Below, piece after piece: positions 25,493-35,400 of a stretch of 55,772 nt of DNA. The stretch is from an uncultured beta proteobacterium (GTDB lineage: Bacteria; Pseudomonadota; Gammaproteobacteria; Burkholderiales; Burkholderiaceae_C): NCBI GenBank assembly GCA_903870065.1, contig CAIQBN010000567.1, forward strand, positions 1-55,772. Reading direction: 5' to 3'. Numbering within the stretch: the first letter of the stretch is position 1; each line of letters opens with the position of its first letter. A program made the translations under genes and the position numbers. Under the pieces are notes generated by a model. That model worked only from the letters and a program-made list of their open reading frames with translations. It did not search any database and was not told the origin of the DNA.

Positions 25493-26646
25493 TTCTTTGC
25501 TTTGTCATCGACCACAAAGGCGGCGCCAGTTTTGACACCCTCGCGCTCCAGTGAGGTGACCACCCGGTCGCCGGCGACAAGACCTTCCAGCACCTCGGTG
25601 AATTCCCAATTGGCAAGCCCAGTCTTGATTCTGCGCTCCTGCAGGGTACCGTCAGAGGCGGCCACCAGCACGCGGTTGCCTTCTTGCAGGGCCGAGGTGG
25701 GCACGCGAACCACATTTTCGCGCACCGCCAAAATCACTTCAACATCGGCGCTGTAACCCACCAGCAAACGAGGCGGTGCCGTGCCGGGATCAAGCGTTGC
25801 CTCGATGTCGACGGTCCGGGCCTGCTTCTCGAGCGCGGAAACATATGGCGCTACACGCCGAACCGTGCCTGGGAAGGATTGCTTTGGCAAGGCATCGAAG
25901 CTGATGCGCACGGTTTGCCCGGCGCTGATTTTGGGCGCATCCACTTCGTCCATAGGGGCACGCACAAATACGCAAGTGCCATCGATCAGGTCAATGGCCG
26001 GGGGGGTTGGAACGCCCGGAGGCGAGGGGGTGGAGTATTCGCCAACCTCACCCACGATCTTGGCCACAGTGCCGGCAAAGGGTGCATAAAGTACGGTGCG
26101 CTTTTGCTCGACACGGGTCGCGGCGACCCGTGCCAATGTCTGCGTCACGTCGGCACTGGCCGCCTCGCAGCCCGCGCGACGGGCTTGTGCTTCGGCACGC
26201 ACTTGCTCATCCCGCGAGCTGGATATGAAGCCCTGCTTGAACAGGTCGGTCTGGCGCTGGGATTCGCGTTCAGCGTTGGCCGCCACGGTGCAGGCTTCAA
26301 TTTGGCGCTTGCGTGCTGTCTCCACCTGTGTCATGGCCAGCGTGCTTTGGGCTTGCTGGTCGTCGTTCCAGAGCTTCATCAGAAGCTGGCCCTTTTTGAC
26401 CTGATCACCTTCCTTGACGGCCAGGATCTCAATGCGGCCGCCCATGGTTGCCGAGAGTTTGGTGCGCATGCAGGCCTCCACCGTGCCGGCGCGCGTGTTG
26501 GCGATGCTGGACTCGACACGACCCTGGCCAACCTCCGCCAACACGACTGCAATCGGCTTGGGCCGTTTGGACCACCACACAACTGCGCCCGCCAATCCAA
26601 GGACAAGCAGGGCGATGACCAGACGGCGAATCAGGATAGAGGGCAT
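25489..26646 (-). CDS. HlyD/MacA-family periplasmic adaptor
   Basis: 385 residues. The N-terminal membrane anchor (VIALLVLGLAGAVVWW) is followed by a biotinyl-lipoyl half-motif (TMGGRIEILAVKEGDQVKKGQLLMKL), an alpha-hairpin (about 90-170), the second lipoyl half (TVLYAPFAGTVAKIVGEVGEY) and beta-barrel/membrane-proximal domains. It is the first gene of the export operon adaptor-ATPase-permease-permease. No outer-membrane TolC-type gene is present in the window, so it may use one elsewhere. Start ATG at 26646, 67 bp after pbpC ends. Confidence 0.9.
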   Translation of the reverse strand: MPSILIRRLVIALLVLGLAGAVVWWSKRPKPIAVVLAEVGQGRVESSIANTRAGTVEACMRTKLSATMGGRIEILAVKEGDQVKKGQLLMKLWNDDQQAQSTLAMTQVETARKRQIEACTVAANAERESQRQTDLFKQGFISSSRDEQVRAEAQARRAGCEAASADVTQTLARVAATRVEQKRTVLYAPFAGTVAKIVGEVGEYSTPSPPGVPTPPAIDLIDGTCVFVRAPMDEVDAPKISAGQTVRISFDALPKQSFPGTVRRVAPYVSALEKQARTVDIEATLDPGTAPPRLLVGYSADVEVILAVRENVVRVPTSALQEGNRVLVAASDGTLQERRIKTGLANWEFTEVLEGLVAGDRVVTSLEREGVKTGAAFVVDDKAKK

Positions 26647-26713
26647 GCAGGGGCAGTCGGTGGCAAAGGTTGTTTCATTTTAGGTTGAGTCCTGACAAGC
26701 GGGCTTTGCCAGT

Positions 26714-29014
26714 TCAGCGTGCGGATGCTGTCGAGCGTGGTTTTGGTCGGGTCGTGGCACCGCGCACTTCCAGACGCACTTCGTCGAGAATTTCGGTGTC
26801 GGAGCGGGTGATTTGAATGACATGTTTTCCTGGCCAGGGCAGCCACTGCGCTGAGGGACCATACGCAAACGGCTTGCCATCGATCAGCCAGCGCAGTTCG
26901 GAGCCCACTGCAGCAAGGCGCACGCGTTGGTTGGCAGGGGGAATGTCGGGATCCAGTGCAATGATGGTGCCGTTGGTCGGTGTGGTGATCCGGGCGACTG
27001 GTCGAGCCGAATTGTTTGAGTCAATTTGGCTTCTAGCCCTCGTTGAATATACGTTTACAGCTCCTGAATTTATAGCAAAGTTGGTCTGTTCGGTTCCGCT
27101 TAGAAACCATTCAAGTCGGGCAGCTTCGAGCGGTGCTTCAGTACCGCCCGTTGGCTGCGCAGGTTCAAACCTCACCGGCTTATGCACCATGCCGATGGGT
27201 GGCCTGGGCGAGCGTGAGGGTTGACTCTTGTGGAGGTAAGCCATCATTGCAGCCCAGATTGGAGCTGCGCCGGTGGTTCCACTGACATCCCACATGGGTG
27301 CTCCATCGGCGTTGCCCACCCACACGCCGACGGTGTAGTGTTGTGACCAGCCTACGGCCCAGTTGTCACGCATGTCCTTGCTGGTGCCGGTTTTGACTGC
27401 CGTCCAAACGCGCGTTGTCAGCACGCTATCAGTGCCAAAGGTGCGCGCTCTGGCGTTCGGGTCGCTCAAAATGTCGCCGACAACAAACGCGGCCCGAGGG
27501 TCCAGCACGACTCGCCTCTGTGGCCCGGAGTTGGCAATTAAGGTTGTCGGGCTGTGGCGCCCTCCGTTGGCCAGAGTCCGGTAGGCGTTGACCAAATGCA
27601 GCAGTGACACTTCGGCACTGCCCAGGGCCAGGCTGTAGCCGTAATAGTCGCCGTTTTCCCGCAACGGTAAACCCAGCCGAACTAGCTGCTTGTGGAACGC
27701 GTCGGGCGATACCATTGCCAGAGTGCGAACGGCTGGTACGTTAAGCGACGCGCCCAATGCGGTGCGGGCGGATACCCAGCCCTTGAACTGATGGTCATAG
27801 TTTTGGGGAATATAGAGCCCGCCAGCGGTCAGAATTTGGGCCCCTGAGTCCTCAATGAGCGAGGCTGCGGTCAGGCGCCGCTCGGCAATGGCTTGCGCGT
27901 ACAAAAACGGTTTGAGCGTTGAGCCGGGTTGGCGCAACGCGGTAACACCGTCCACCTCGGCGGCGTTGCTCAGGTTGCCGGAGGATCCGATCCATGCCAG
28001 TACGGCGCCCGAGGCATTGTCCAGCACCAACATTGCGGCGTCCTGTACATGGCGACCGGCCAGTTCGTGCAGATGTTGCCGCAGCGTGGCCTGCGCAAAC
28101 CGCTGCAGGGGCGCCATCAGTGTCGTGCGTACGACCGCAGTTCCAGGTTTTGGTGCGAGTTGACGTGCCACGTGGGGCGCCAGTCCCTCACTTGGCAAAA
28201 AATCGCGCCGCTGCAGCGCGGTTGTGGTGAACAGGATCGTGGCATCGCAATTCGTTTCGGAGGGACGCATGGTTTTGAGCACGGTGCAGGCGCGTCGTGC
28301 AACCTGGTCGGCGCCTGCGTTGGGTGCGCGCAACAAGGCGCTCGCCACGGCCGCTTCGCGCGCGTCCAGACCATGCGCCGCCTTTCCAAACAGAGTCCGG
28401 CTCAGTGCGTCAATTCCAACAAGTTCACCTTTGAATGGAACCAAATTCAAATAGGCCTCCAGAATTTGGTCCTTGCGCCAATTGCGCTCCAGCCATTGAG
28501 ATGACAGACCTTGCCCGAGTTTTTGGACCACGCTGCGTCCGCCTGCCCGGTGTCGCAAGGAGGGGTCTAGCAAACCGGCGAGTTGCATGGTGATGGTTGA
28601 TGCACCGCGCGTTTTGGTGTTCCACACATTCGCCCAGGCGGCGGCTGAAACGGCCTGCCAATCGACGCCACTGTGCTCGTAAAAACGCTTGTCCTCAGAC
28701 CATATCATTGCGGTACGCAGTGCAGGCGAGATGTCAGCCAGCGCTACCCACTCGCCGCGGCGCACCATGGTGTCGGTGCGCAAGCGGTGCAGCAATTCTC
28801 CGTGGCGGTCAAGAACCAGTGTGTCGGAGGGTTTATAGCCGGATCTTATCTGGTCGAATGTGCCCGTAGCCCCCGCACAATAGGCGTTCGCTGCTATCAA
28901 AAATGAGCCGACGATTGCGCACAGACTAGCCCAGAACAGGTTGGCGTGGTCTGTACAGATCGGTACACTAGCGCGGCAGAAGCCCATGATGCAAGAAACA
29001 GGTTGAATCTGCAT
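26714..29014 (-). CDS. pbpC: Penicillin-binding protein 1C
   Basis: 766 residues from the ATG at 29014; the track's TTG at 29041 and a later ATG at 28987 are alternatives, and none has a strong ribosome-binding site. An N-terminal membrane anchor (about 25-45) precedes a GT51 glycosyltransferase domain (SEDKRFYEHSGVDW, RGASTITMQLAGLL). A transpeptidase domain follows with STLK (Ser365) and KTGTS, then a C-terminal BiPBP_C domain (IALDPDIPPANQRVRL, LPWPGKHVIQI). It makes and crosslinks peptidoglycan at the inner membrane. It lies downstream of the alpha-2-macroglobulin gene, the usual pairing. Two copies of the interspersed repeat are embedded in frame, one in the anchor and one in the linker before the C-terminal domain. 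Confidence 0.92.
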   Translation of the reverse strand: MQIQPVSCIMGFCRASVPICTDHANLFWASLCAIVGSFLIAANAYCAGATGTFDQIRSGYKPSDTLVLDRHGELLHRLRTDTMVRRGEWVALADISPALRTAMIWSEDKRFYEHSGVDWQAVSAAAWANVWNTKTRGASTITMQLAGLLDPSLRHRAGGRSVVQKLGQGLSSQWLERNWRKDQILEAYLNLVPFKGELVGIDALSRTLFGKAAHGLDAREAAVASALLRAPNAGADQVARRACTVLKTMRPSETNCDATILFTTTALQRRDFLPSEGLAPHVARQLAPKPGTAVVRTTLMAPLQRFAQATLRQHLHELAGRHVQDAAMLVLDNASGAVLAWIGSSGNLSNAAEVDGVTALRQPGSTLKPFLYAQAIAERRLTAASLIEDSGAQILTAGGLYIPQNYDHQFKGWVSARTALGASLNVPAVRTLAMVSPDAFHKQLVRLGLPLRENGDYYGYSLALGSAEVSLLHLVNAYRTLANGGRHSPTTLIANSGPQRRVVLDPRAAFVVGDILSDPNARARTFGTDSVLTTRVWTAVKTGTSKDMRDNWAVGWSQHYTVGVWVGNADGAPMWDVSGTTGAAPIWAAMMAYLHKSQPSRSPRPPIGMVHKPVRFEPAQPTGGTEAPLEAARLEWFLSGTEQTNFAINSGAVNVYSTRARSQIDSNNSARPVARITTPTNGTIIALDPDIPPANQRVRLAAVGSELRWLIDGKPFAYGPSAQWLPWPGKHVIQITRSDTEILDEVRLEVRGATTRPKPRSTASAR
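27035..27077 (-). repeat. 43-bp interspersed repeat in pbpC (linker copy)
   Basis: On the minus strand: TGCTAT, 7 nt, GGAGC, then 25 nt ending GAGGGCT. It is read in frame as AINSGAVNVYSTRA, between the transpeptidase and C-terminal domains of PBP1C. The 25-nt block is close to the DUF4124-gene copy (AACGTA...ACGAGGGCTAG). Confidence 0.75.
28868..28909 (-). repeat. 42-bp interspersed repeat in pbpC (membrane-anchor copy)
   Basis: On the minus strand the element runs GGCTCATTTTTG, ATAGC, then 25 nt ending GGGGGCT. The left arm is one base shorter than in other copies, but the ATAGC-to-GGGCT spacing is identical. It is read in the same frame as the other genic copies, as SFLIAANAYCAGA, and makes up much of the N-terminal hydrophobic segment of PBP1C. 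Confidence 0.65.
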
Positions 29015-29064
29015 TTTCGCTTGCAGATTGCGGTGCTCCAAACTTGCAGATCAGCGCCGACTCT

Positions 29065-29310
29065 TCAATGCTCCAACTGTTGTTTAGAAATCAGATTATG
29101 GGCAAATTCGTAGGCCGCCTGAACTGCCTTTTCCTCGCTCGGATAGTCGTTGGGAACACGACGGCGGGCTGTCGGGTCCTTCCCCTTCAATCGTGCATAG
29201 TTAGCGTCACGCTCCAGTTGAACCCACGACGTCCACCGACCGGTCGCCGCGCGCTGGGTGGACACGGATGCGCAATAGCCGTCTTGCTCTACCACTGGGT
29301 ATCCTGACAT
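29065..29310 (-). CDS. Small conserved-looking protein between A2M and pbpC (DUF6566-like?)
   Basis: 81 residues from the ATG at 29310, which has AGGAGAGGAG upstream; a TTG at 29316 is the only alternative. The sequence is soluble: a beta-strand-like start (GYPVVEQDGYCASVSTQ), a central WTSWVQLERD and a C-terminal helix (SEEKAVQAAYEFAHNLIS). It resembles small single-domain proteins of the DUF6566 kind, but this is a weak resemblance by eye. It sits in the same orientation between the macroglobulin gene (130 bp upstream) and pbpC (about 50 bp downstream), so it may belong to that envelope operon. Confidence 0.6.
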   Translation of the reverse strand: MSGYPVVEQDGYCASVSTQRAATGRWTSWVQLERDANYARLKGKDPTARRRVPNDYPSEEKAVQAAYEFAHNLISKQQLEH

Positions 29311-29440
29311 CGACAACTCCTCTCCTAAAGTAAGGTATTTGCCACATTAACCGTTAAGTCTTGTGCACCGGTTGATATTCCCCAAGCAATCGAAAATCTT
29401 CGATGAAATCGTTCATGTAAAAAGAGTAACGCCGACGGAC

Positions 29441-32400
29441 CTATTTTTCTGGTTCAACTCGAACCCGCGCATTGGGCGCCTCGCCGAAGATCTCCGGCGC
29501 ATACATCGCTTCCACCCGGCTGGGAGGAAGTGCGAACTCACCGACGTTATTCAACCGGATCGTGTATTCCATCTTGACAACCCCCTTGGGCAGGTACTGA
29601 TAGTAGCTGCGGAAGGACTCAAAACTGCGCTCCTCGAAGGCTGCCCACCCAAAACCTTCTCTCTTTTCTCCCTGGGTGGCAATCTCGCTGTCGCGCCCCA
29701 ATCCGCTGCCCAGGATGGTGGCGCCACCGGGAACCGGGTCGGTGATCACGGCCCAGGTCATAGCCAAGCTGGCGTTCACTTCCAGCGTGATGCGCAGCAC
29801 ATCACCGCGTGTGTAGCTGCCAGCCGGCAGACTTTTGTTTGCCTGCTCCACCGGTGTGACGGTCCTCTTGATCTGGTAGCCGGCATTGAACGGCTCTCGG
29901 AGCTGCACGGCCGCAACGGATTGCAGCGTCAGCCAAGGCTTGCCAGGGCCCTGATGGGCAACGTTCAGGGTCTCTTTGGCAGCGCTGGTGCTCCACGGCA
30001 GGAACATGCTGTTGTTGCGCAGGTTGCCGGGTGCCGCAGGTGCGCCAAACCAGGTGGTCTGGTTGGCGGCGCCAGAGGCATCGGTGGTCTTGATGCGCTC
30101 GACCTTGCTCCAGTCCACGGCGGCAGTCGCAGTGCCCATGCTGGCCTTGGTGGTACCAGACACAGTGGCCGCCTCAAACTTGGCCGAGAATTTTTCCAGC
30201 GCCAATCCGCCCCACAAATTGGCCGTGGTCGTATGCCAGGCTCCGTGCTGCTGGCGCGCGATGAAGCCGTTGGCCAGTCGGCCCATGTCGTCTTTCCAGG
30301 CCGGGTCGTCGATGACGCTCAACACGAACCGGGCGGTGTTGACGTCGCCGTTTTGCATCAGCCACCACCAGTAGTCATCGCGCTCGGTGCTGAAGACCAT
30401 CTTGGTGCCCTGGTAACTGATGCGGCTGCGCAGAATCTGGTTGGCCTCTGCAATGCGCTTGTCGCGGTCCGGCACATCCTGCACGCGTTTGAGGATGTTG
30501 AGCCAGTCGATCACAGCGTGGGTGGGCCACTGGTTGGGCACAAGGGTGATGGAGCCCAGCATGCGGCCCTGCGCCTTGCCGTACCGCGACAGGGCTTCGA
30601 GCGCCGCCAGTTTGCGGATGTCCAGATCCCCACCTTTGCCATTTCGCGGGCTCCAGAAGTCACGCTGGATGCGCCCTTCCACAAAGGCGATCAGCCCGCG
30701 CTCCATCGGTGCGCGGATCTCGTCGCTTAGCGCAAACATTGGGTTGATGCTGGCGGCTTCGTGCGTGGCGGCCAGCAGGTAGGCGGTTAGCGTGTCGCTC
30801 CCACGGTTGGCCTCGCCGTCACGCGGCGGAAAGTAATTGGCCAGGCCGTCGCCGTCCAGATAACTCGGTATTTGCGCAGCCACGGTTTGCCACAGCCTGC
30901 CGTCGCGCAGGCCCACCGATTTGCTGGCCTTTTGCTCCAGGCAGGTAAACGGGTAGCGGGCAAACCAGTCTTTGACCCCCGGCAAGCCCTCTGCCAGCTT
31001 GGGTTGTAAAGACATTTTCAGACCACCACGGCCGGGCAGGGCGTCCGCCGGGGCGTTCACCTCCAGCGTGAAGGGGCCGTCGATTTGCACCAGCGTGGCC
31101 TGCTGCACCGTGAGGGGCACAGCGGGGATGATGCGTTGGCGCGCCTTGAGTGCATCGCGGGCGCCGGTGACCGTGTCTTTGGCTTCAATCTCCCACAGAA
31201 TCGCTTCCGAGCGGATGTGTGCCAGTTGCGCCGGTGCGGTCACCGTCCAGGCGACCTCGCGCGCATCCCCTGCGGGAATATCCACTGTTTGTGGCTTGAG
31301 TTCGAGCAGGGTGGCCCTTGGGGTCACTTCCACCTTCATCGCCTGCTTGGTCGTGTTGCGCAGCGTGATCTGGGCGCGGAACTGGTCGTCCTCGCGCACC
31401 AGCGGCGGCAAGCCGCTGATGATTTGCAGATCCTGCGTGGCGCGGATGCTGGTGGACCCAGTGCCAAACAAACCGGTGGAGGCGTCGGCCACCGCCACGA
31501 TTTTGAACGTGGTCAGCGCATCATTCAATGGCACCAGCACAACGGCCTGGCCATTGGCGTCCAGCTTCACGACCGGGTTCCACAGCAACAGGGTTTCCAG
31601 TAATTCACGTGCGCCACTCTTGCCACCGCCACCACCGGCAGCCACGGCTTTGCGCCCATAGTGGCGCCGACCGATGATTTCCATCTGCGCCGTGGATGTT
31701 TCCACACCCCAGGAACGACGCTGCAGCATGGCTTCGAGCAAGTTCCAGCTGCTATTGGGCATCAACTCCAGCAACGCTTGGTCGACGGCGGCCAGAGCCA
31801 CCTCGGCATGGGCGGCGGGCTGGCCGTTGGGCAGCTTCACCTGAATGGTGACTTTGGCCTGGCTGCGCACCGCATAGCTTTCCTTGTCGGCCTTGACAAT
31901 GACATCCAGTTGGTGCGCCTTGGTGCCGACACGAATTTCTGCCACGCCAAGTCGGAAGGCAGGCTTGCTCAGGTCCACCAGGGCGGTGGGCGCCACGTAT
32001 TCACGGCCCTCGTACCAAAAGCTGGTCCACCACTCGCGCGGCGCTTTGTAGCCCCATGTGAAGAAGCTGTACCACGGTACCTCGCGCAGGCGGCCACGCA
32101 GTGCCAGCACACTCACGTAGACATTAGGCCCCCAGCCGTCCTTGATCTTGAGCTCTACCGTGGGGTCCTGCCCGTTGAGTTTGACCACCTGGGTCTCGAT
32201 AATTCCTTCGCGCTCCACTGCCATCAGGGCGGTCGCAAAGCGGAAGGGCATGCGCACCTGGAACCTGGCCGTCTCGCCCGGCTGGTAGCTCTTCTTTTCA
32301 GGCAGCAGGTCGATGCGGTCGTGGTTCTCGCCACCAAACCAAAGCTCACCCTGCTTGGTGACATAGACACTGGCGGCGGCCTTAATGCTATTGCCCCCCG

Positions 32401-35400
32401 CGTCCTTGGCGGTGACCACCAGCTCCACCTCACCCGCCTCGTTCAGCTTGGCTTCGCACAGCAGCAGCCCGCGCGCATCGCTCTTTCCGCTGCACACGCT
32501 ACCGAGCTCCTTGACCGTGGTTTTGTTGTCGTAGGTGTAGAAGCCGCCCACCATGCGCTTGCGGGTGGTGGTGACGATGCGGGCGGTGGCCTTGACCTCC
32601 AGCGCCACATCGGCCTGCGGCTTGCCCGAAAGGTCAAGTGCCAGGGCCTGAAACTTGATCTTCTGACTGCCGCCGCCTGACAGACTGACCCAGCCCTCGG
32701 TCTTGATACCGGCCACCACGCCGGCCGGCCACAGCGTTTGCGTGCTGCGGATGGTCTGCAACTCGCCATTGGGGTCGGAGTAGGTGGCCTCCAGCAGAAG
32801 GTCTTGCGGTTGCCGGCGGGCGGGCACCTTGTCAACAATCACTTTGCCAGCGCCGTTTTTGTCCAACGTGAGCGGCAACTTGTCGGCAATGACGCGGGCG
32901 TCGGCCGATGCATCTGCTTCTTCCTCACCACTGGCGCGGTTGTCGCGATCACCCCGGGGGCTCTGGAAACTGAACTCGGCGAAATCGGCATAGTTCAAAA
33001 CCTTGCCGCGCACCAGGGCTGAAACGCGCACCGGCAGGTTGACTGCGCCACCGCCGGCCACATAGTTGATCTGCACATCCACGGGCACGGACTTGATGTT
33101 CACCAACGCTTTTTTCTCGGATGGTGTAATGCGGCCCTCCAGCACTGGCAGGCGGAATTCCTCCACACGGAACTGCCCGGTGAAATAGGCGCGGTTGTTG
33201 CTGCCGTCTTTCAGTTCGACCTGGTAGGCACCGAGTTTGGCGGCGGGTGGTATGGCAAACGTGCTCTCGGCGCTGCGGCCGCCGGTCGCTGTCTTGCGCC
33301 ATGCCAGTGCTTGTGTGTATTGCTGGCCGCTGCCGACATGCGTTAGCACCAGGGTGCCAGGCTGTGTGCTGGTGAGGCCAAAGCCTTGGCTCGTCTCGTT
33401 GCGCAAGATGTGTTTCATGGACACGGTCTCGCCAGCGCGCAACAAGCTGCGGTCGAAGATGGTGTGGGCGCGCGCATCCGGGCGCACTTCGCGGCTGGTC
33501 GGCAGGTTGAAACGCCAGGGTTCGATGCCGCGGTTCCAGTCACTCCAGGTAAACGCCATGTCATCCACCATGCTCCGTCCGTCGCCCGAAGCTTGGGGTG
33601 CACGGGCGCTGACAAAGTAGGCGCTGGTGTAGCTGCCTTCGCCATTGCAGGTCGGAGCCTGCGGTGAGATGCCGCTGAACTTGGCAATGCCTTGTGCATC
33701 GGTCATTGCGTTGGCCACGGCACGACCGGTGCAGTCGGACACCTGTACTGCTGCATTGGCAACGGGTGCGCCCTTGTCGAGGGTGGTCACCCAGGCCAGC
33801 GCGTTCTCGCGGCCCAGCTTGAAATGCACGCCCAGGTTGGTCACCAAAGCCGAGGTGCGGACCACCATCGCGCGTGCGCTGCCATGGCGTTCGTCCAGCA
33901 GCGATGCACCAAGCTTTTGCGATGTGATCTCGACCACATGAAAACCGGGCGATAGGGGAATGCCCACCACTTCAAACGGTCGCTGATCGTTGCTGGTGGC
34001 GGCGGGCAGGTCCAGTGTCTTGACGCCCGCTTGGCCCTGCAACAGCGAGACCATGCGCGACTGAATCTGGTCTTGGTCGTAGATTTCGAATGACCTGGGC
34101 AACGGCCCTTTGACATCCTTGCCGGCGTAACGCCGCGACACCGTGAAGTTATCGTAGCGTTGTACTTTCAAAAACCATTTGATGATGTCAGCGTCGGAGC
34201 CCGGTTTGAAGGTGCTCACTTTGCCGGTGTCTGCTGCGGTCTTGGTGGGTTCGACCTTGAATCCCTTGGTCGGCAGCGCAGCCTCCACATTGCGCAAGGT
34301 GACCGGCAGCATGGCCAAGCCATCGGGTTCGGCAAGGCGTTCCACAATTCCAAAGGGAGCCGCAGCAAACTTGGCTAGTGGTGGCATGGGGTCGGTCGAT
34401 ACTTTTAGGGGGAAGCTGTCTGCATTGCGCAGACTGCGCCCCGAAGCATCCGTAAAGCCCTTGGGAATCTCCAATGTAAAGCTGGTCTGTTCAGCAAAAA
34501 TGGCATTGAAGCTCACGCTATTGATAACGTGGTCTTCGTCAGTTGAAGCGTTGCTTTCGGGTGTAGGGAGGTAGGCGTCTTTATTTGACTTCAGCCGGAT
34601 CCCGTTCAACAGCTTTGCGGATACAGGGGCGCTGAAGCTCAGGCGCATGGGGCGAATCGGCAGACATGCGCTTTGCGCGTTTTCGCGCTCGCAGCTAAAG
34701 GTGGCCGAAAACGGCTCACGCACCTGGAAGTTAAAGCGCCGTTCCACCGAGTTGACCACGCCATTGGCATGGCTGCCAATGGCGGGTGTGCTCACGCCCC
34801 TGCCAAATACCACCTGTACCTTGGTTGCCGGCGTGAGAGTTCGGTTGCAGGCTAATGTCACGACGCTGAGCGGCTCGGCGGCAGCCACTGTGTCAAGGCC
34901 CTGGGCCTTGAGCAACATGTCACGATCCTTGCCCTCAATCAGGCGAATGGCGACCCGCTCCCCTAATCCCTCCACTGAGCACCACACATTGGTCTGGACG
35001 CTGGCAAGCGTGGCTGGGCCGTTCAGTTGCAGGGTAAAGAACTGCTCTTCGTCGATGCGGTTGCCCGTATAGGGTTGAATGCGTTTGACAAACGGTCCGC
35101 TGGTATTGAATTTGTAACTGATAGAACCAGTCAGGTCCTGGCCTTTGGGCGACTTGAAGCCGGAGCGCGTTTGCAAATTGCAGGTGACACCCGGGGGGAG
35201 GTCATTCTCAAACTCAAATACCCAACTGCGGTCGCTCACCCAGCGCCCGGAGCCCTTGGTTACTTGCGCATCACTGCAGGTCAGGGTCAATGGCGCATCG
35301 GCTTTGGGATCTCCAAAGTTAACAGCCTGCTCATCAAGCTTGGCGGTAATTTGCCGGACTTGCGCCACCTCCCCTTGCGGTGACAGGCTGACGATTTGGA

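Noticed and set aside
25684-26688. 334-residue plus-strand ORF
   Set aside because: Antisense to the HlyD-family adaptor gene.
29363-30730. 455-residue plus-strand ORF
   Set aside because: Antisense to the alpha-2-macroglobulin gene; composition follows the complementary strand of a GC-rich gene and no family motif or ribosome-binding site is seen.
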